Origin: Muribaculaceae bacterium
GTDB taxonomy: Bacteria; Bacteroidota; Bacteroidia; Bacteroidales; Muribaculaceae
DNA: 16,186 nucleotides
Direction: 5' to 3'
Assembly: GCA_009775125.1 (NCBI GenBank)
Contig: VSPD01000031.1
Span: forward strand, 1 to 16,186
Shown: in pieces, positions 6,118 through 13,779 of the stretch
How the letters are laid out: the number at the start of each line of letters is the position of its first letter
Position numbering within the stretch: position 1 is the stretch's first letter
Program-made: the position numbers and the translations under genes
Notes under the pieces: model-generated
Database searches by the model: none
Seen by the model: only the letters and a program-made list of their open reading frames with translations
What the model was told of the DNA's origin: nothing

Positions 6118-8035
6118 TCGCTATCCCCTGCTGTCGGGCATCGAGTCGCCGGCCGACCTGCGCGCCATGCCCGAATCCGACCTCCCCGCCGTGTGCGAGG
6201 AGATACGCCGCTTTCTCATCGACCACCTTTCGGTGAACCCCGGCCACTTCGCCTCGTCGATGGGCGCGGTGGAACTCACCGTGGCCCTGCACTATGTTTT
6301 CAACACGCCCTACGACCGCATCGTGTGGGACGTGGGCCATCAAGCCTACGGACATAAGATACTCACCGGGCGGCGCGACCGCTTTGTCGACAACCGCAAG
6401 TTCGGTGGCCTCTCGGGCTTTCCAAATCCCGACGAGAGCATCTACGACACCTTCATGGCCGGACACGCCTCCAACTCCATATCGGCAGCCCTGGGCATGG
6501 CCGTAGCCACAACCTTGCAGGGCGAGACGCCGCGACGCAACATCGTGGCCGTAATAGGCGACGCCTCCATATCCGGCGGCCTCGCCTTCGAGGGCATAAA
6601 CAACGCGGCCAACACGCCAAACAACATGCTCGTTATCCTCAACGACAACGACATGTCGATCGACGACAACGTGGGCTCGCTCAACTCCTACCTCGCCCAC
6701 CTCACCACCTCGCGCCCCTACAACCGCATCCGCTATCGGCTCTACCGCCTGCTGCGCCGCCTCCACCTCATCTCCGAAGGCAAAAAAGACCGCATCCTGC
6801 GCTTCAACAACAGCCTCAAAGCTCTGCTCACAAAGCAGCACAATATATTCGAAGGCCTCAACATAAGATACTTCGGGCCCTTCGACGGCCACGACATACA
6901 CACGATCGTGCGCGTGCTGCGCGACATCCGCGACATGGACGGCCCCCGCCTGCTCCACCTGCGCACCATAAAAGGCAAAGGATATGCCCCCGCCGAATCA
7001 AACCCCACGCCGTGGCATGCCCCCGGACGCTTCGACCCGGCCACCGGCGCGCGCGAGGCCGAAAAAAAGAAGGACACGCCCTCGCCGATGAAATATCAGG
7101 ACGTGTTCGGCCACACCCTGCTCGAACTGGCCCGCAAGGACCCGAAAATCGTGGCCATCACGGCAGCGATGGCCTCGGGCACATCCATTTCGACGATGCA
7201 GCGCGTATTCCCCGACCGAGTATTCGACGTGGGCATCTCCGAGGGCCACGCCCTCACATTTGCCGGAGGCCTCGCCAAGGAGGGCATGCGCCCCGTGGTG
7301 GGAATATACTCATCGTTCCTCCAACGCGCCTACGACAACCTTATCCACGACATAGCCATACTGCGCCTGCCCGTGACGCTGTGCATCGACCGCGCCGGCC
7401 TCGTCGGCGAAGACGGCGTGACCCACCACGGCATATTCGATCTGAGCTATCTTCGCGCCGTGCCAAACCTAATTGTGGCCGCGCCCTCCGACGCCGAGAC
7501 CCTGCGCGCCCTCATGTACGCGGCCATCGGCTCAACGCCCGTGGGCCCGTTTGCCATACGCTATCCGCGCGGCTCATCCGACATCACCGCCCTGCCCTGC
7601 GACACGCCCGAGCCTCTGCCAATAGGCCGCGGACGCCAGCTGCGCTTCGGCGCCGACGCATCCATTGTCACCATAGGCACCATAGCCTCCGAGGCCGATG
7701 CAGCCATACGCTCGCTCCACTCCGCAGGCATCGAGGCCGCCCACTTCGACATGATATTCTTAAAGCCGCTCGACACCGCGCTGCTCGACCGCGCCGCCGC
7801 CTCCGGCGCGCCCGTTATCACCGTCGAGGACGGCACCGTAAACGGCGGACTCGGCTCGGCCGTGGCAGAATATTTCGCCGAAAAAGGCTACACAAACCCG
7901 CTTGTATGCCTCGGCATACCCGACCGCTACGTCACACAAGGCTCAATCGCCCAACTGCGCCGCCTATGCGGCATCGACGCCGATTCGATAGCCGTGGCCG
8001 TGCGCGAGGCCGTATTAAAATCCAAAGAAAAATGA
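6101..8035 (+). CDS. dxs: 1-deoxy-D-xylulose-5-phosphate synthase
   Basis: A 644-aa cytoplasmic thiamine-diphosphate enzyme. It condenses pyruvate with glyceraldehyde 3-phosphate, releasing CO2, to give DXP, the first step of the MEP isoprenoid pathway and a precursor for thiamine and pyridoxal. Its length is normal for the family. Visible features are VGHQAYGHKILTGRRD (78-93, substrate and TPP phosphate contacts), GDASISGG (153-160) and NDNDMSID (181-188), which together form the Mg-TPP motif. KGKGYAPAE follows, then the pyrimidine-binding domain from about 330 with SEGHALTF (catalytic-type Glu381, His383), DRAGLVGEDGVTHHG and FAIRYPRG. The C-terminal transketolase domain is intact. The ATG at 6101 begins inside the small membrane gene. 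The TGA overlaps the trkA start by 4 nt (ATGA), so dxs, trkA and trkH are likely one operon. Confidence 0.97.
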   Translation: MATNADRYPLLSGIESPADLRAMPESDLPAVCEEIRRFLIDHLSVNPGHFASSMGAVELTVALHYVFNTPYDRIVWDVGHQAYGHKILTGRRDRFVDNRKFGGLSGFPNPDESIYDTFMAGHASNSISAALGMAVATTLQGETPRRNIVAVIGDASISGGLAFEGINNAANTPNNMLVILNDNDMSIDDNVGSLNSYLAHLTTSRPYNRIRYRLYRLLRRLHLISEGKKDRILRFNNSLKALLTKQHNIFEGLNIRYFGPFDGHDIHTIVRVLRDIRDMDGPRLLHLRTIKGKGYAPAESNPTPWHAPGRFDPATGAREAEKKKDTPSPMKYQDVFGHTLLELARKDPKIVAITAAMASGTSISTMQRVFPDRVFDVGISEGHALTFAGGLAKEGMRPVVGIYSSFLQRAYDNLIHDIAILRLPVTLCIDRAGLVGEDGVTHHGIFDLSYLRAVPNLIVAAPSDAETLRALMYAAIGSTPVGPFAIRYPRGSSDITALPCDTPEPLPIGRGRQLRFGADASIVTIGTIASEADAAIRSLHSAGIEAAHFDMIFLKPLDTALLDRAAASGAPVITVEDGTVNGGLGSAVAEYFAEKGYTNPLVCLGIPDRYVTQGSIAQLRRLCGIDADSIAVAVREAVLKSKEK

Positions 8036-9366
8036 AGATTGTAATTTCCGGAGCCGGCGACGTGGGCTCGCATCTGGCGCGTCTGCTCTCTCACGAGGAC
8101 CAGGACATCCTCGTCATCGACCCCGATGCCGAGAAGCTCGAACGCCTCGACGCAAAATACAATCTTATGACCCTCACGGGCAACCCCACATCGTTCTCGA
8201 CCCTGCGCGAGGCACAGGCCGACCAAGCCGACCTGTTCATCGCCGTAATGCCATCGGAATCCTCAAACATGCTCGCCTGCGCCATGGCCAAAAGCCTCGG
8301 CGCGCGCCGCACCGTAGGCCGCATCGAAAATTACGACTACATGCAGCCCATGAACCGCGCCTTTGCCACGCGCATGGGCGTCGACCAGCTCATATACCCC
8401 GAGGACCTCGCCGCCGAGCAAATTGTAACGGCTCTCGAACGCACATGGGTGCGCCATTGGTTCGAGATACACGACGGACAGATAATCGTGGTGGGCGTGC
8501 GCCTGCACGGCAACCCGCCCCTGGTGGGCATGCAGCTGAAAGAGTTTGCATCCACCAACCACTCGTTTCACGTATCGGCCATAAAGCGGCACAACGACAC
8601 CATTATCCCCCGCGGCGACGACCGCATGCTCGAAAACGACATACTCTATATCACCACCACCCGCGACCATGTGGCCGACCTCCTCGCCCTTACCGGCAAG
8701 ACCCCCACACGCGTGCGCCGCGTGCTTGTGATGGGTGCCGGGAAAATAGCCCGCCGACTTATCGACATGGCCGGCGACAGATTCAAATTCACAGTAATCG
8801 ACCGCGACATCGACGCCTGCCGCCGACTGTCGGAACGTTGCCCCGAGGCATCAGTCTACCACGGCGACGCCCGCGACATCGACCTGTGGAGCGACGTCGG
8901 CATCGACGACATCGATGCCTTCATAGCCCTCACCGCATCGTCGGAAACCAACATCCTGGCCTGCCTCACGGCAAAAGAGGAAGGCGTGCCCAAGACCATA
9001 GCCGAGGTGGAAGACATCCAATTCATCAACCAGGCCGAAGGGCTCAACATCGGATCGATAATAAACAAAAAGCTGCTCGCCTCGTCGAAAATATTCCAGA
9101 TGCTCATCGACTCCGACGACAACAACGCCCGATGCCTGGCCTTGACCGACGCCGAAGTGGCCGAGTTCGAGGTGCGCCCCGGCGCCAAAATCACCAAGAC
9201 CCCCATCAAAGACGTGTCGATTCCGCGCGACATCACCCTCGCCGGGCTCATCCGCGACGGCCACGGAATGCTCGTCACCGGCGGCACGCACGTGCTCCCC
9301 GGCGACCGCGTCGTGGTGTTCTGCCTGGCCGGCACCCTGCACAAAGTCGAAAAACTGTTCAAATGA
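8032..9366 (+). CDS. trkA: Trk potassium uptake system regulatory subunit TrkA
   Basis: A 444-aa peripheral membrane protein that gates the TrkH K+ channel in response to nucleotide binding. It has the classic duplicated RCK architecture. An N-terminal Rossmann fold begins at residue 1 (KIVISGAGDVGSHLARLL, with VIDPD as the acidic end of strand 2), followed by an RCK-C domain. A second Rossmann fold begins at about 230 (VLVMGAGKIARRL, then TVIDRD), followed by a second RCK-C domain (EVRPGAKITKTPIKDV). The start is the ATG at 8032, which overlaps the dxs stop as ATGA. The much longer reading frame upstream in this frame is only an antisense-free shadow of dxs. Its own stop overlaps the trkH start in the same manner, consistent with balanced production of the complex. 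Confidence 0.95.
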   Translation: MKIVISGAGDVGSHLARLLSHEDQDILVIDPDAEKLERLDAKYNLMTLTGNPTSFSTLREAQADQADLFIAVMPSESSNMLACAMAKSLGARRTVGRIENYDYMQPMNRAFATRMGVDQLIYPEDLAAEQIVTALERTWVRHWFEIHDGQIIVVGVRLHGNPPLVGMQLKEFASTNHSFHVSAIKRHNDTIIPRGDDRMLENDILYITTTRDHVADLLALTGKTPTRVRRVLVMGAGKIARRLIDMAGDRFKFTVIDRDIDACRRLSERCPEASVYHGDARDIDLWSDVGIDDIDAFIALTASSETNILACLTAKEEGVPKTIAEVEDIQFINQAEGLNIGSIINKKLLASSKIFQMLIDSDDNNARCLALTDAEVAEFEVRPGAKITKTPIKDVSIPRDITLAGLIRDGHGMLVTGGTHVLPGDRVVVFCLAGTLHKVEKLFK

Positions 9367-10841
9367 TGAAAAAAAAGGAAAGCAGGTCGGTCAACTTCCC
9401 CATGGTTGTGAAAGTGATGGGGTGGCTCGTGATGATAGAAGGAGGCTTCATGCTCTTTCCCGCGGCCGCCGCTTTCTTCTTCGGCGATGCCGAATTCAAT
9501 GCCTTCGCCGTATCCGCCGCCGTGACATTCCTGTCGGGATTCGCCATGACCAACGGCATACGCCCCTCGTCGACGCGCATGAGCAAGCGCGAAGGCTTCC
9601 TGCTCACAGCCATGGTGTGGGTGGTGTTCTCTTTCTTCGGCATGATGCCATTCCTGATGTCGCCCGTCGAGATATCCGTGGGCGCGGCCTACTTCGAGGC
9701 CATGTCGGGATTCACCACCACCGGCGCCACCGTAATCGACAACATCGACCGCCTCAGCCGCTCGCTCCACCTTTGGCGCGCCCTCATGCAGTGGATAGGC
9801 GGCATGGGAATAATACTGTTCACCCTCGCCGTAATCCCCATGCTCAACCACTCGGGCGGCATGCAGATGTTCAACGCCGAAGTCACCGGCATCACCCACG
9901 ACAAGATACGCCCCCGCATCTCCCAGACAGCCAAAAGCCTCTGGGGCATCTACATACTCCTCACCGTGGCCTGCGCCCTGCTGCTGTGGGCCGGGCCGAT
10001 GGACTGGTTCGACAGCATTTGCCATGCCTTCGGCACGGTATCGACCGGCGGCTGCTCCACCGTCGACGACGGAGTCGACGCCTGGGCCTCGCCCTACATC
10101 CTGGGCGTGGTAACACTCTTTATGTTTCTTGGCGGCGTCAACTTCACCCTCCTATATCGCGTAGCCTCCGGCCACCCCGGAGCCTTGGCCGCCAACACCA
10201 CCTTCCGCGTCTACATCGGTGCCATCGCCCTATACTTCGCGCTGTTCGTAGCCGCGATAGCCTATAACGGACGGCTCGACTCCTGGCAAGACGGAAGCCT
10301 GCGCCCGCTGTTCCAAGTCGTGTCGGCCATCACCTCCACAGGCTACACCGTGGGGCAATTCTCAACGTGGGGCTACTTCACCCTCGCCCTCATGTTCCTC
10401 ATAATGTTCTTCGGAGCCTGCGCAGGCTCCACCGCCGGCGGCGCCAAACTCGACCGCATGATAGTGTTGCTCAAATTCGTGCGCAACGAAATGTGCCGCG
10501 CCCTCCAGCCCAACCACGTCACCGCCGTGCAAGTCGGCAAACGCGCCGTGCCGCAAGACCTCGTCCTCAAAGTCGTGGCCTTCCTCTGCATCTACACCAT
10601 GTTGATGGCCTTTGGCGGCATAGCACTCTCGGCCATGGGCATGCCAATGGTCGACGCCTTCTTCTCGTCATTCTCATGCGTATCCAACGTAGGCCTCGGC
10701 GCCTCCGTCACCGGCTACGGCGGCTCCTTCATGCTCATCCCCGACGGCGGCCTCTGGCTCCTCTCCCTGCTGATGCTCACCGGCCGTCTCGAAATCTTCA
10801 CCATCCTCATGCTCCTCCTCCCCGCCTTCTGGCGCCGCTGA
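9363..10841 (+). CDS. trkH: Trk potassium transporter channel subunit TrkH
   Basis: A 492-aa integral membrane protein of the TrkH/KtrB superfamily, carrying K+ inward with TrkA bound on the cytoplasmic side. The four pore-loop filters expected of the fourfold M1-P-M2 fold are all visible: TTTGAT (118-123), STGGCS (227-232), TSTGYT (324-329) and NVGLG (442-446). The Gly-rich hinge GACAGSTAGGAK and the C-terminal GRLEIFTI are also present. Length is typical of TrkH. The start is ATGATG at 9363 or 9366; I use 9363, which makes a 4-nt overlap with the trkA stop. Nothing is missing. It is the last gene of the operon, and a hairpin at 10869-10891 follows. Confidence 0.96.
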   Translation: MMKKKESRSVNFPMVVKVMGWLVMIEGGFMLFPAAAAFFFGDAEFNAFAVSAAVTFLSGFAMTNGIRPSSTRMSKREGFLLTAMVWVVFSFFGMMPFLMSPVEISVGAAYFEAMSGFTTTGATVIDNIDRLSRSLHLWRALMQWIGGMGIILFTLAVIPMLNHSGGMQMFNAEVTGITHDKIRPRISQTAKSLWGIYILLTVACALLLWAGPMDWFDSICHAFGTVSTGGCSTVDDGVDAWASPYILGVVTLFMFLGGVNFTLLYRVASGHPGALAANTTFRVYIGAIALYFALFVAAIAYNGRLDSWQDGSLRPLFQVVSAITSTGYTVGQFSTWGYFTLALMFLIMFFGACAGSTAGGAKLDRMIVLLKFVRNEMCRALQPNHVTAVQVGKRAVPQDLVLKVVAFLCIYTMLMAFGGIALSAMGMPMVDAFFSSFSCVSNVGLGASVTGYGGSFMLIPDGGLWLLSLLMLTGRLEIFTILMLLLPAFWRR

Positions 10842-10868
10842 CCCCATATATATTTAAGCGTTAATTAT

Positions 10869-10891
10869 CGTGAATTATTCATTAATTCACG
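10869..10891 (+). terminator. possible trkH terminator hairpin
   Basis: An 8-bp perfect stem CGTGAATT / AATTCACG has a 7-nt loop and is followed by GTTTTGC. It lies 28 nt after the trkH stop. The stem is AT-rich and the T-run short, so termination would be weak. Confidence 0.4.
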
Positions 10892-10936
10892 TTTTGCACG
10901 TATCTACATCTGATAGCCAAGATTACCAAACAGCAG

Positions 10937-10957
10937 GGACGTACGGCCCGTGCGTCC
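10937..10957. repeat. REP-like palindrome, copy 2
   Basis: Stem GGACGTAC / GTGCGTCC with one wobble pair and the 5-nt loop GGCCC. It is the same size, arrangement and nearly the same sequence as 23-43, nearly 11 kb away. Confidence 0.7.
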
Positions 10958-10987
10958 GAAAAACACACAGCTAAATCAATCGCTGTA

Positions 10988-11018
10988 TCGGAGCGGAGCC
11001 TGTCGAAGCGTCCGATAA
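10988..11018. repeat. dispersed 31-bp repeat, copy 2
   Basis: Matches 2464-2494 at 26 of 31 positions in the same orientation, with only transitions. It lies 30 bp after a REP-like palindrome, so two repeat families travel close together here. Confidence 0.7.
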
Positions 11019-11037
11019 TGTCAAAACATGCCGCGAG

Positions 11038-11061
11038 GCACAGCTTCGCAGTGCTTTTTTT
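11038..11061 (+). terminator. terminator-like hairpin with T-run
   Basis: GCACAGC-TTC-GCAGTGC forms a 7-position stem with one internal mismatch, followed by seven T residues (11055-11061). It is about 195 nt past the trkH stop and could act as a second stop for read-through transcripts. Confidence 0.45.
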
Positions 11062-11170
11062 GCCCTCATAACAGACCGGGCTTGTCGACATACTGCCTCC
11101 AAACCCGGTTATCAAAGGAATCACGGCTTCGCCGTGGCCAACTTGCTAAACTTGAATCATTAATCAAAAA

Positions 11171-11200
11171 ATTAACGGACCATTCACGGTCATTAACGTA
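11171..11200. repeat. solo half-copy of the right-end repeat family
   Basis: Thirty bases match 16135-16164 at 27 positions and 16031-16060 at 25 or so, in the same orientation. Only the right half of the palindromic unit is present here, next to the bcp 3-prime end. Confidence 0.65.
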
Positions 11201-11229
11201 AGAAAGCGAATTACCGCTTATAGATTGTT

Positions 11230-11682
11230 TTATCCAAGGATTTGGGCGGCGTGGTCTTTGGTCTTGACTTCTTTGGGGGTGATGACGCGCTCGACGCGGC
11301 CGTCGGGCGAGATGATGAAGGTGGTGCGGAAGGTGCCCATGTATTTGCGACCGGCAAGTTTCTTCTCGCCCCACACGCCGAATTTCTCTACAAGGGCGTG
11401 GTCGGCGTCGCTGATTAGCGGAAATGGCAGGGAATATTTGGCGGCGAACTTGCGGTGCGACTCGGGCGAGTCGACGCTCACGCCGATTACCTGATAGCCG
11501 GCGGCTTCGAGCTCGGGCAGATTGTCGCGCAGGTTGCAGGCCTGGGCCGTACAGCCCGGGGTGGAATCTTTCGGATAGAAATAGAGGGCGATTTTTTTGC
11601 CCGGAAATTGGCTGAGGCGCACCTCATTGCCGTCCATGTCGCGGCCAAGCAGGTCGTCGACCTTATCGTTAACGTTCATCAT
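11230..11682 (-). CDS. bcp: thioredoxin-dependent thiol peroxidase (Bcp/PrxQ)
   Basis: A 150-aa cytoplasmic peroxiredoxin that reduces H2O2 and organic hydroperoxides with thioredoxin as reductant. The active site reads YPKDSTPGCTAQACN. Cys44 is the peroxidatic cysteine and Cys49 the resolving one, the five-residue spacing of the atypical two-Cys PrxQ group. The conserved Pro and Thr of PxxxTPGC are present, and an Arg in GTFRTTFIIS completes the catalytic environment. Length is normal. The start is a tandem ATG at 11682/11679, and either could be used. It is transcribed away from nhaC across a 249-bp divergent spacer. A -7-like box CAAAAATA (leftward TATTTTTG) lies at 11783-11790 without a good -33 partner. 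Confidence 0.95.
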   Translation of the reverse strand: MMNVNDKVDDLLGRDMDGNEVRLSQFPGKKIALYFYPKDSTPGCTAQACNLRDNLPELEAAGYQVIGVSVDSPESHRKFAAKYSLPFPLISDADHALVEKFGVWGEKKLAGRKYMGTFRTTFIISPDGRVERVITPKEVKTKDHAAQILG

Positions 11683-11782
11683 AGATGGTAATAAATTTAT
11701 TATTAACGTAATGTATGTCTAAATTAATGTCATCAAATTGTCGCTCTGCCACAGCCGGGTTGCATAGCTTGTGTTCCTGATA

Positions 11783-11790
11783 CAAAAATA
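11783..11790 (-). promoter_or_regulatory. candidate -7 box for bcp
   Basis: Leftward TATTTTTG matches TAnnTTTG. The expected TTTG 19-21 nt upstream is not visible. The leader would be about 95 nt. Weak call. Confidence 0.3.
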
Positions 11791-11856
11791 CGAATAAGTT
11801 TCAATTATTTTAGTTAAAACGGCAAAAAGATTGAAAAATGTTAAAAACCCACTCTC

Positions 11857-11891
11857 TTTGCCGACAGAATGGGATTTTATTCTTACCTTTG
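11857..11891 (+). promoter_or_regulatory. Bacteroidota-type promoter for nhaC-FKBP
   Basis: TTTG at 11857-11860 and TACCTTTG at 11884-11891 match the -33 and -7 consensus elements exactly. The spacing is 23 nt, slightly longer than optimal. Transcription would start near 11898, about 35 nt before the nhaC start. Confidence 0.55.
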
Positions 11892-11931
11892 CACATTCTC
11901 AATAGGTAACAATTTCTAATAAAGGTAAGTT

Positions 11932-13401
11932 TTGAACAGCAACAAGTTATATCCGTCGGCAGCGATGTCGGCAATTCCACTCACAGCTTTGCTGGTGATG
12001 ATGATTGCTCTTATCATAACCCGCGGAGCCGACTGCGTGTCGCAATGGGGCCCGGTGCTCCTGCTCGGAGCCGCCTCTCTGGCTATTATCGTGGCCGCCG
12101 CTTGCGGCACTTTCCGTTTTAAAGAATTAAAAATCGGCATGACGCGCAGTGCCGTGCAGCTGCTCCCGGCAGTGCCCGTGCTGCTGTGCATAGCCATGGT
12201 GGCCTCCACCTGGATGCTTTCGGGCATCGTGCCTACATTGATTTGCTACGGCCTGGCCATTATCGACCCTCAATGGTTCCTGCTTACATGCTGCGCCGTG
12301 TGCGGCCTTGTGTCGGTGATGCTCGGCAGCTCATGGACCACGATCGCCACCGTAGGCCTTGCCTTTCTCGGCATCGGCTCGGTGCTCGGATACAGCGAAG
12401 GCTGGATTGCCGGAGCCATTATCTCCGGAGCCTACTTCGGCGACAAGGTGTCGCCCCTTAGCGACACCACCGTGATAGCGTCGAGTGCCTGCGGAGTCGA
12501 CATTTTCACCCACATACGCTCCATGATGGCCACTACGGTGCCCACTATCGTAATCACTCTCGCCATCTTCGGCGTGGCCGGAGCCATGATGCACTCCGGA
12601 GGCGAGGCACACACCGCCGAAATGGCCGGACTTATCCGACAGACTTTCGTGGTGTCGCCGTGGCTGCTTGTCGTGCCCGCCGTCACCATAGCCTTGTGCG
12701 CCTTCCGCGTGGGCTCGCTGCTCGTGCTCGTGATAAGCGCCGCATTGGGCCTTGCCGCCATGTTTGTGGCTCAGCCGCAGGTGGTGGCCGAAATCGGAGG
12801 AGGTCTCGACGCCGCCTTCAAAGCCATTTTCTCGGGCACCGCCCTTGCCACAGGCAGCCCCGAACTCGACGCCCTTGCCGCCACATCGGGCATAGCCGGG
12901 ATGGTGTCGACAGTGTGCCTCGTTCTGTCGGGCATGGTGTTCGGAGGCGTGCTTCTGGGCACAGGCATGATACAAAGCATCACGCGCGCCCTGCGCTCGC
13001 GCCTGCGCCGCCGCCACTCGGTGGTGGGCGCCACGGTTGCCACCGGCCTCACGCTCAACGCCTGCACATCCGACCAATATCTGTCGATAATAATCGGCGC
13101 CAACCTCTACCGCACCCTCTACCGCAAGGCTTCGCTCGAAGCTCCCGTGCTGAGCCGCTCGCTCGAAGACTCCATCTCCGTAACATCGGTGCTCATCCCA
13201 TGGAACTCGTGCGGCATGACCCAGTCGACCGTGCTCGGCGTATCCACGCTCACCTACCTCCCCTACTGCTTCTTCAACTACCTGTCGCCGATCATGTCGG
13301 TGGCCGTGGCTGCCCTCGGCGCCAAAATTGTGCCCGGGCTGCGCCGCCTCATCCCTTATCGCTCGCTATCAAATCATGGCAAAACAAGAATATATCGATA
13401 A
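11932..13401 (+). CDS. nhaC: Na+/H+ antiporter NhaC family
   Basis: A 489-aa polytopic inner-membrane protein with about a dozen hydrophobic segments, of the NhaC branch of the ion transporter superfamily. It is expected to export Na+ in exchange for protons. Diagnostic stretches are MLGSSWTTIATVGLAFLGIG, SGAYFGDKVSPLSDTT (165-180, with Asp171 and Asp178), CTSDQY (378-383) and SVLIPWNSCG (to 428). Length is normal. The start is uncertain. TTG at 11932 has an upstream AAAGG (11921-11925) at good distance; the alternative ATG at 11965 removes 11 hydrophilic residues and lacks such a site. I prefer TTG. The last 26 nt overlap the FKBP gene, so the two are probably co-translated. Substrate preference (Na+, Li+, or malate/lactate coupling as in some relatives) is not readable. 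Confidence 0.88.
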   Translation: MNSNKLYPSAAMSAIPLTALLVMMIALIITRGADCVSQWGPVLLLGAASLAIIVAAACGTFRFKELKIGMTRSAVQLLPAVPVLLCIAMVASTWMLSGIVPTLICYGLAIIDPQWFLLTCCAVCGLVSVMLGSSWTTIATVGLAFLGIGSVLGYSEGWIAGAIISGAYFGDKVSPLSDTTVIASSACGVDIFTHIRSMMATTVPTIVITLAIFGVAGAMMHSGGEAHTAEMAGLIRQTFVVSPWLLVVPAVTIALCAFRVGSLLVLVISAALGLAAMFVAQPQVVAEIGGGLDAAFKAIFSGTALATGSPELDALAATSGIAGMVSTVCLVLSGMVFGGVLLGTGMIQSITRALRSRLRRRHSVVGATVATGLTLNACTSDQYLSIIIGANLYRTLYRKASLEAPVLSRSLEDSISVTSVLIPWNSCGMTQSTVLGVSTLTYLPYCFFNYLSPIMSVAVAALGAKIVPGLRRLIPYRSLSNHGKTRIYR

Positions 13402-13774
13402 AAACAAGGCCTGGCTCGCCGACAAGGCAAAAGAGCCCGGCGTGATGCCTCTCGAAGGCGGAATCTACTACAAGGTGCTGAAACAAGGACGCGGCGACGG
13501 CCGCACGCCCTCGCGCTCGTCGGTGGTGTCGGCACACTACACCGGCAAGACAATCAACGGCAAGGTATTCGACAGCAGCCGAGGCTCAACAGCCCCCGCC
13601 TTCCGCCTGCGCGACCTCATCCCCGGCTGGATCATAGCCCTTGGCCATATGCACGTAGGCGACCGCTGGGAGATATACATCCCTGCCGAAAAAGCCTACG
13701 GCCGCCTCAACCAGCCCGGCATCCCCGGAGGCTCCACCCTCATCTTCGACATCGAATTGCTCGGGGTGATGTAA
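13376..13774 (+). CDS. FKBP-type peptidyl-prolyl cis-trans isomerase
   Basis: A 132-aa protein that catalyses prolyl cis-trans isomerisation in protein folding. Residues 1-40 form a charged helix (DKNKAWLADKAKEPGVMPLEGG) like the Mip/FkpA dimerisation arm. Residues 45-132 are a single FKBP domain. The pocket residues are present: Tyr55 (HYTGK), Phe65 and Asp66 (VFDSS), Trp85 (PGWIIAL), Tyr108 (AYG) and Phe124 (IFDIELL). There is no signal peptide, so it should be cytoplasmic. The ATG at 13376 fits the family's N-terminus, and the 16 in-frame residues upstream are the nhaC coding tail in another frame. The gene overlaps nhaC by 26 nt. The stop lies only 5 nt before the foldback element, which may therefore form the 3-prime end of this transcript. 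Confidence 0.93.
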   Translation: MAKQEYIDKNKAWLADKAKEPGVMPLEGGIYYKVLKQGRGDGRTPSRSSVVSAHYTGKTINGKVFDSSRGSTAPAFRLRDLIPGWIIALGHMHVGDRWEIYIPAEKAYGRLNQPGIPGGSTLIFDIELLGVM

Positions 13775-13779
13775 TCTTA

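Larger units (their letters stand above)
10842..11229. other. repeat- and hairpin-rich intergenic region
   Basis: No gene is supported between trkH and the leftward bcp gene. The stretch contains an AT-rich hairpin (10869-10891), a REP-like palindrome (10937-10957), the 31-bp dispersed repeat (10988-11018) and a terminator-like hairpin (11038-11061). It also holds a CACGGC-TTC-GCCGTG hairpin (11122-11136) and a 30-bp word shared with the repeats at the right end of the window (11171-11200). On the leftward strand a weak hairpin at 11178-11191 followed by a T-run could end bcp. Confidence 0.75.

Noticed and set aside
7012..8031. Long N-terminal extension in frame with trkA
   Set aside because: Lies wholly over dxs in another frame, Arg/Pro/His-rich. 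TrkA homology begins at 8032.
8445..9362. Long N-terminal extension in frame with trkH
   Set aside because: Overlies trkA and is Arg/His/Pro-rich shadow sequence. TrkH begins at the ATG at 9363.
8856..10025. Leftward 389-residue frame opposite trkA/trkH
   Set aside because: Antisense shadow produced by strong GC codon bias; no family features.
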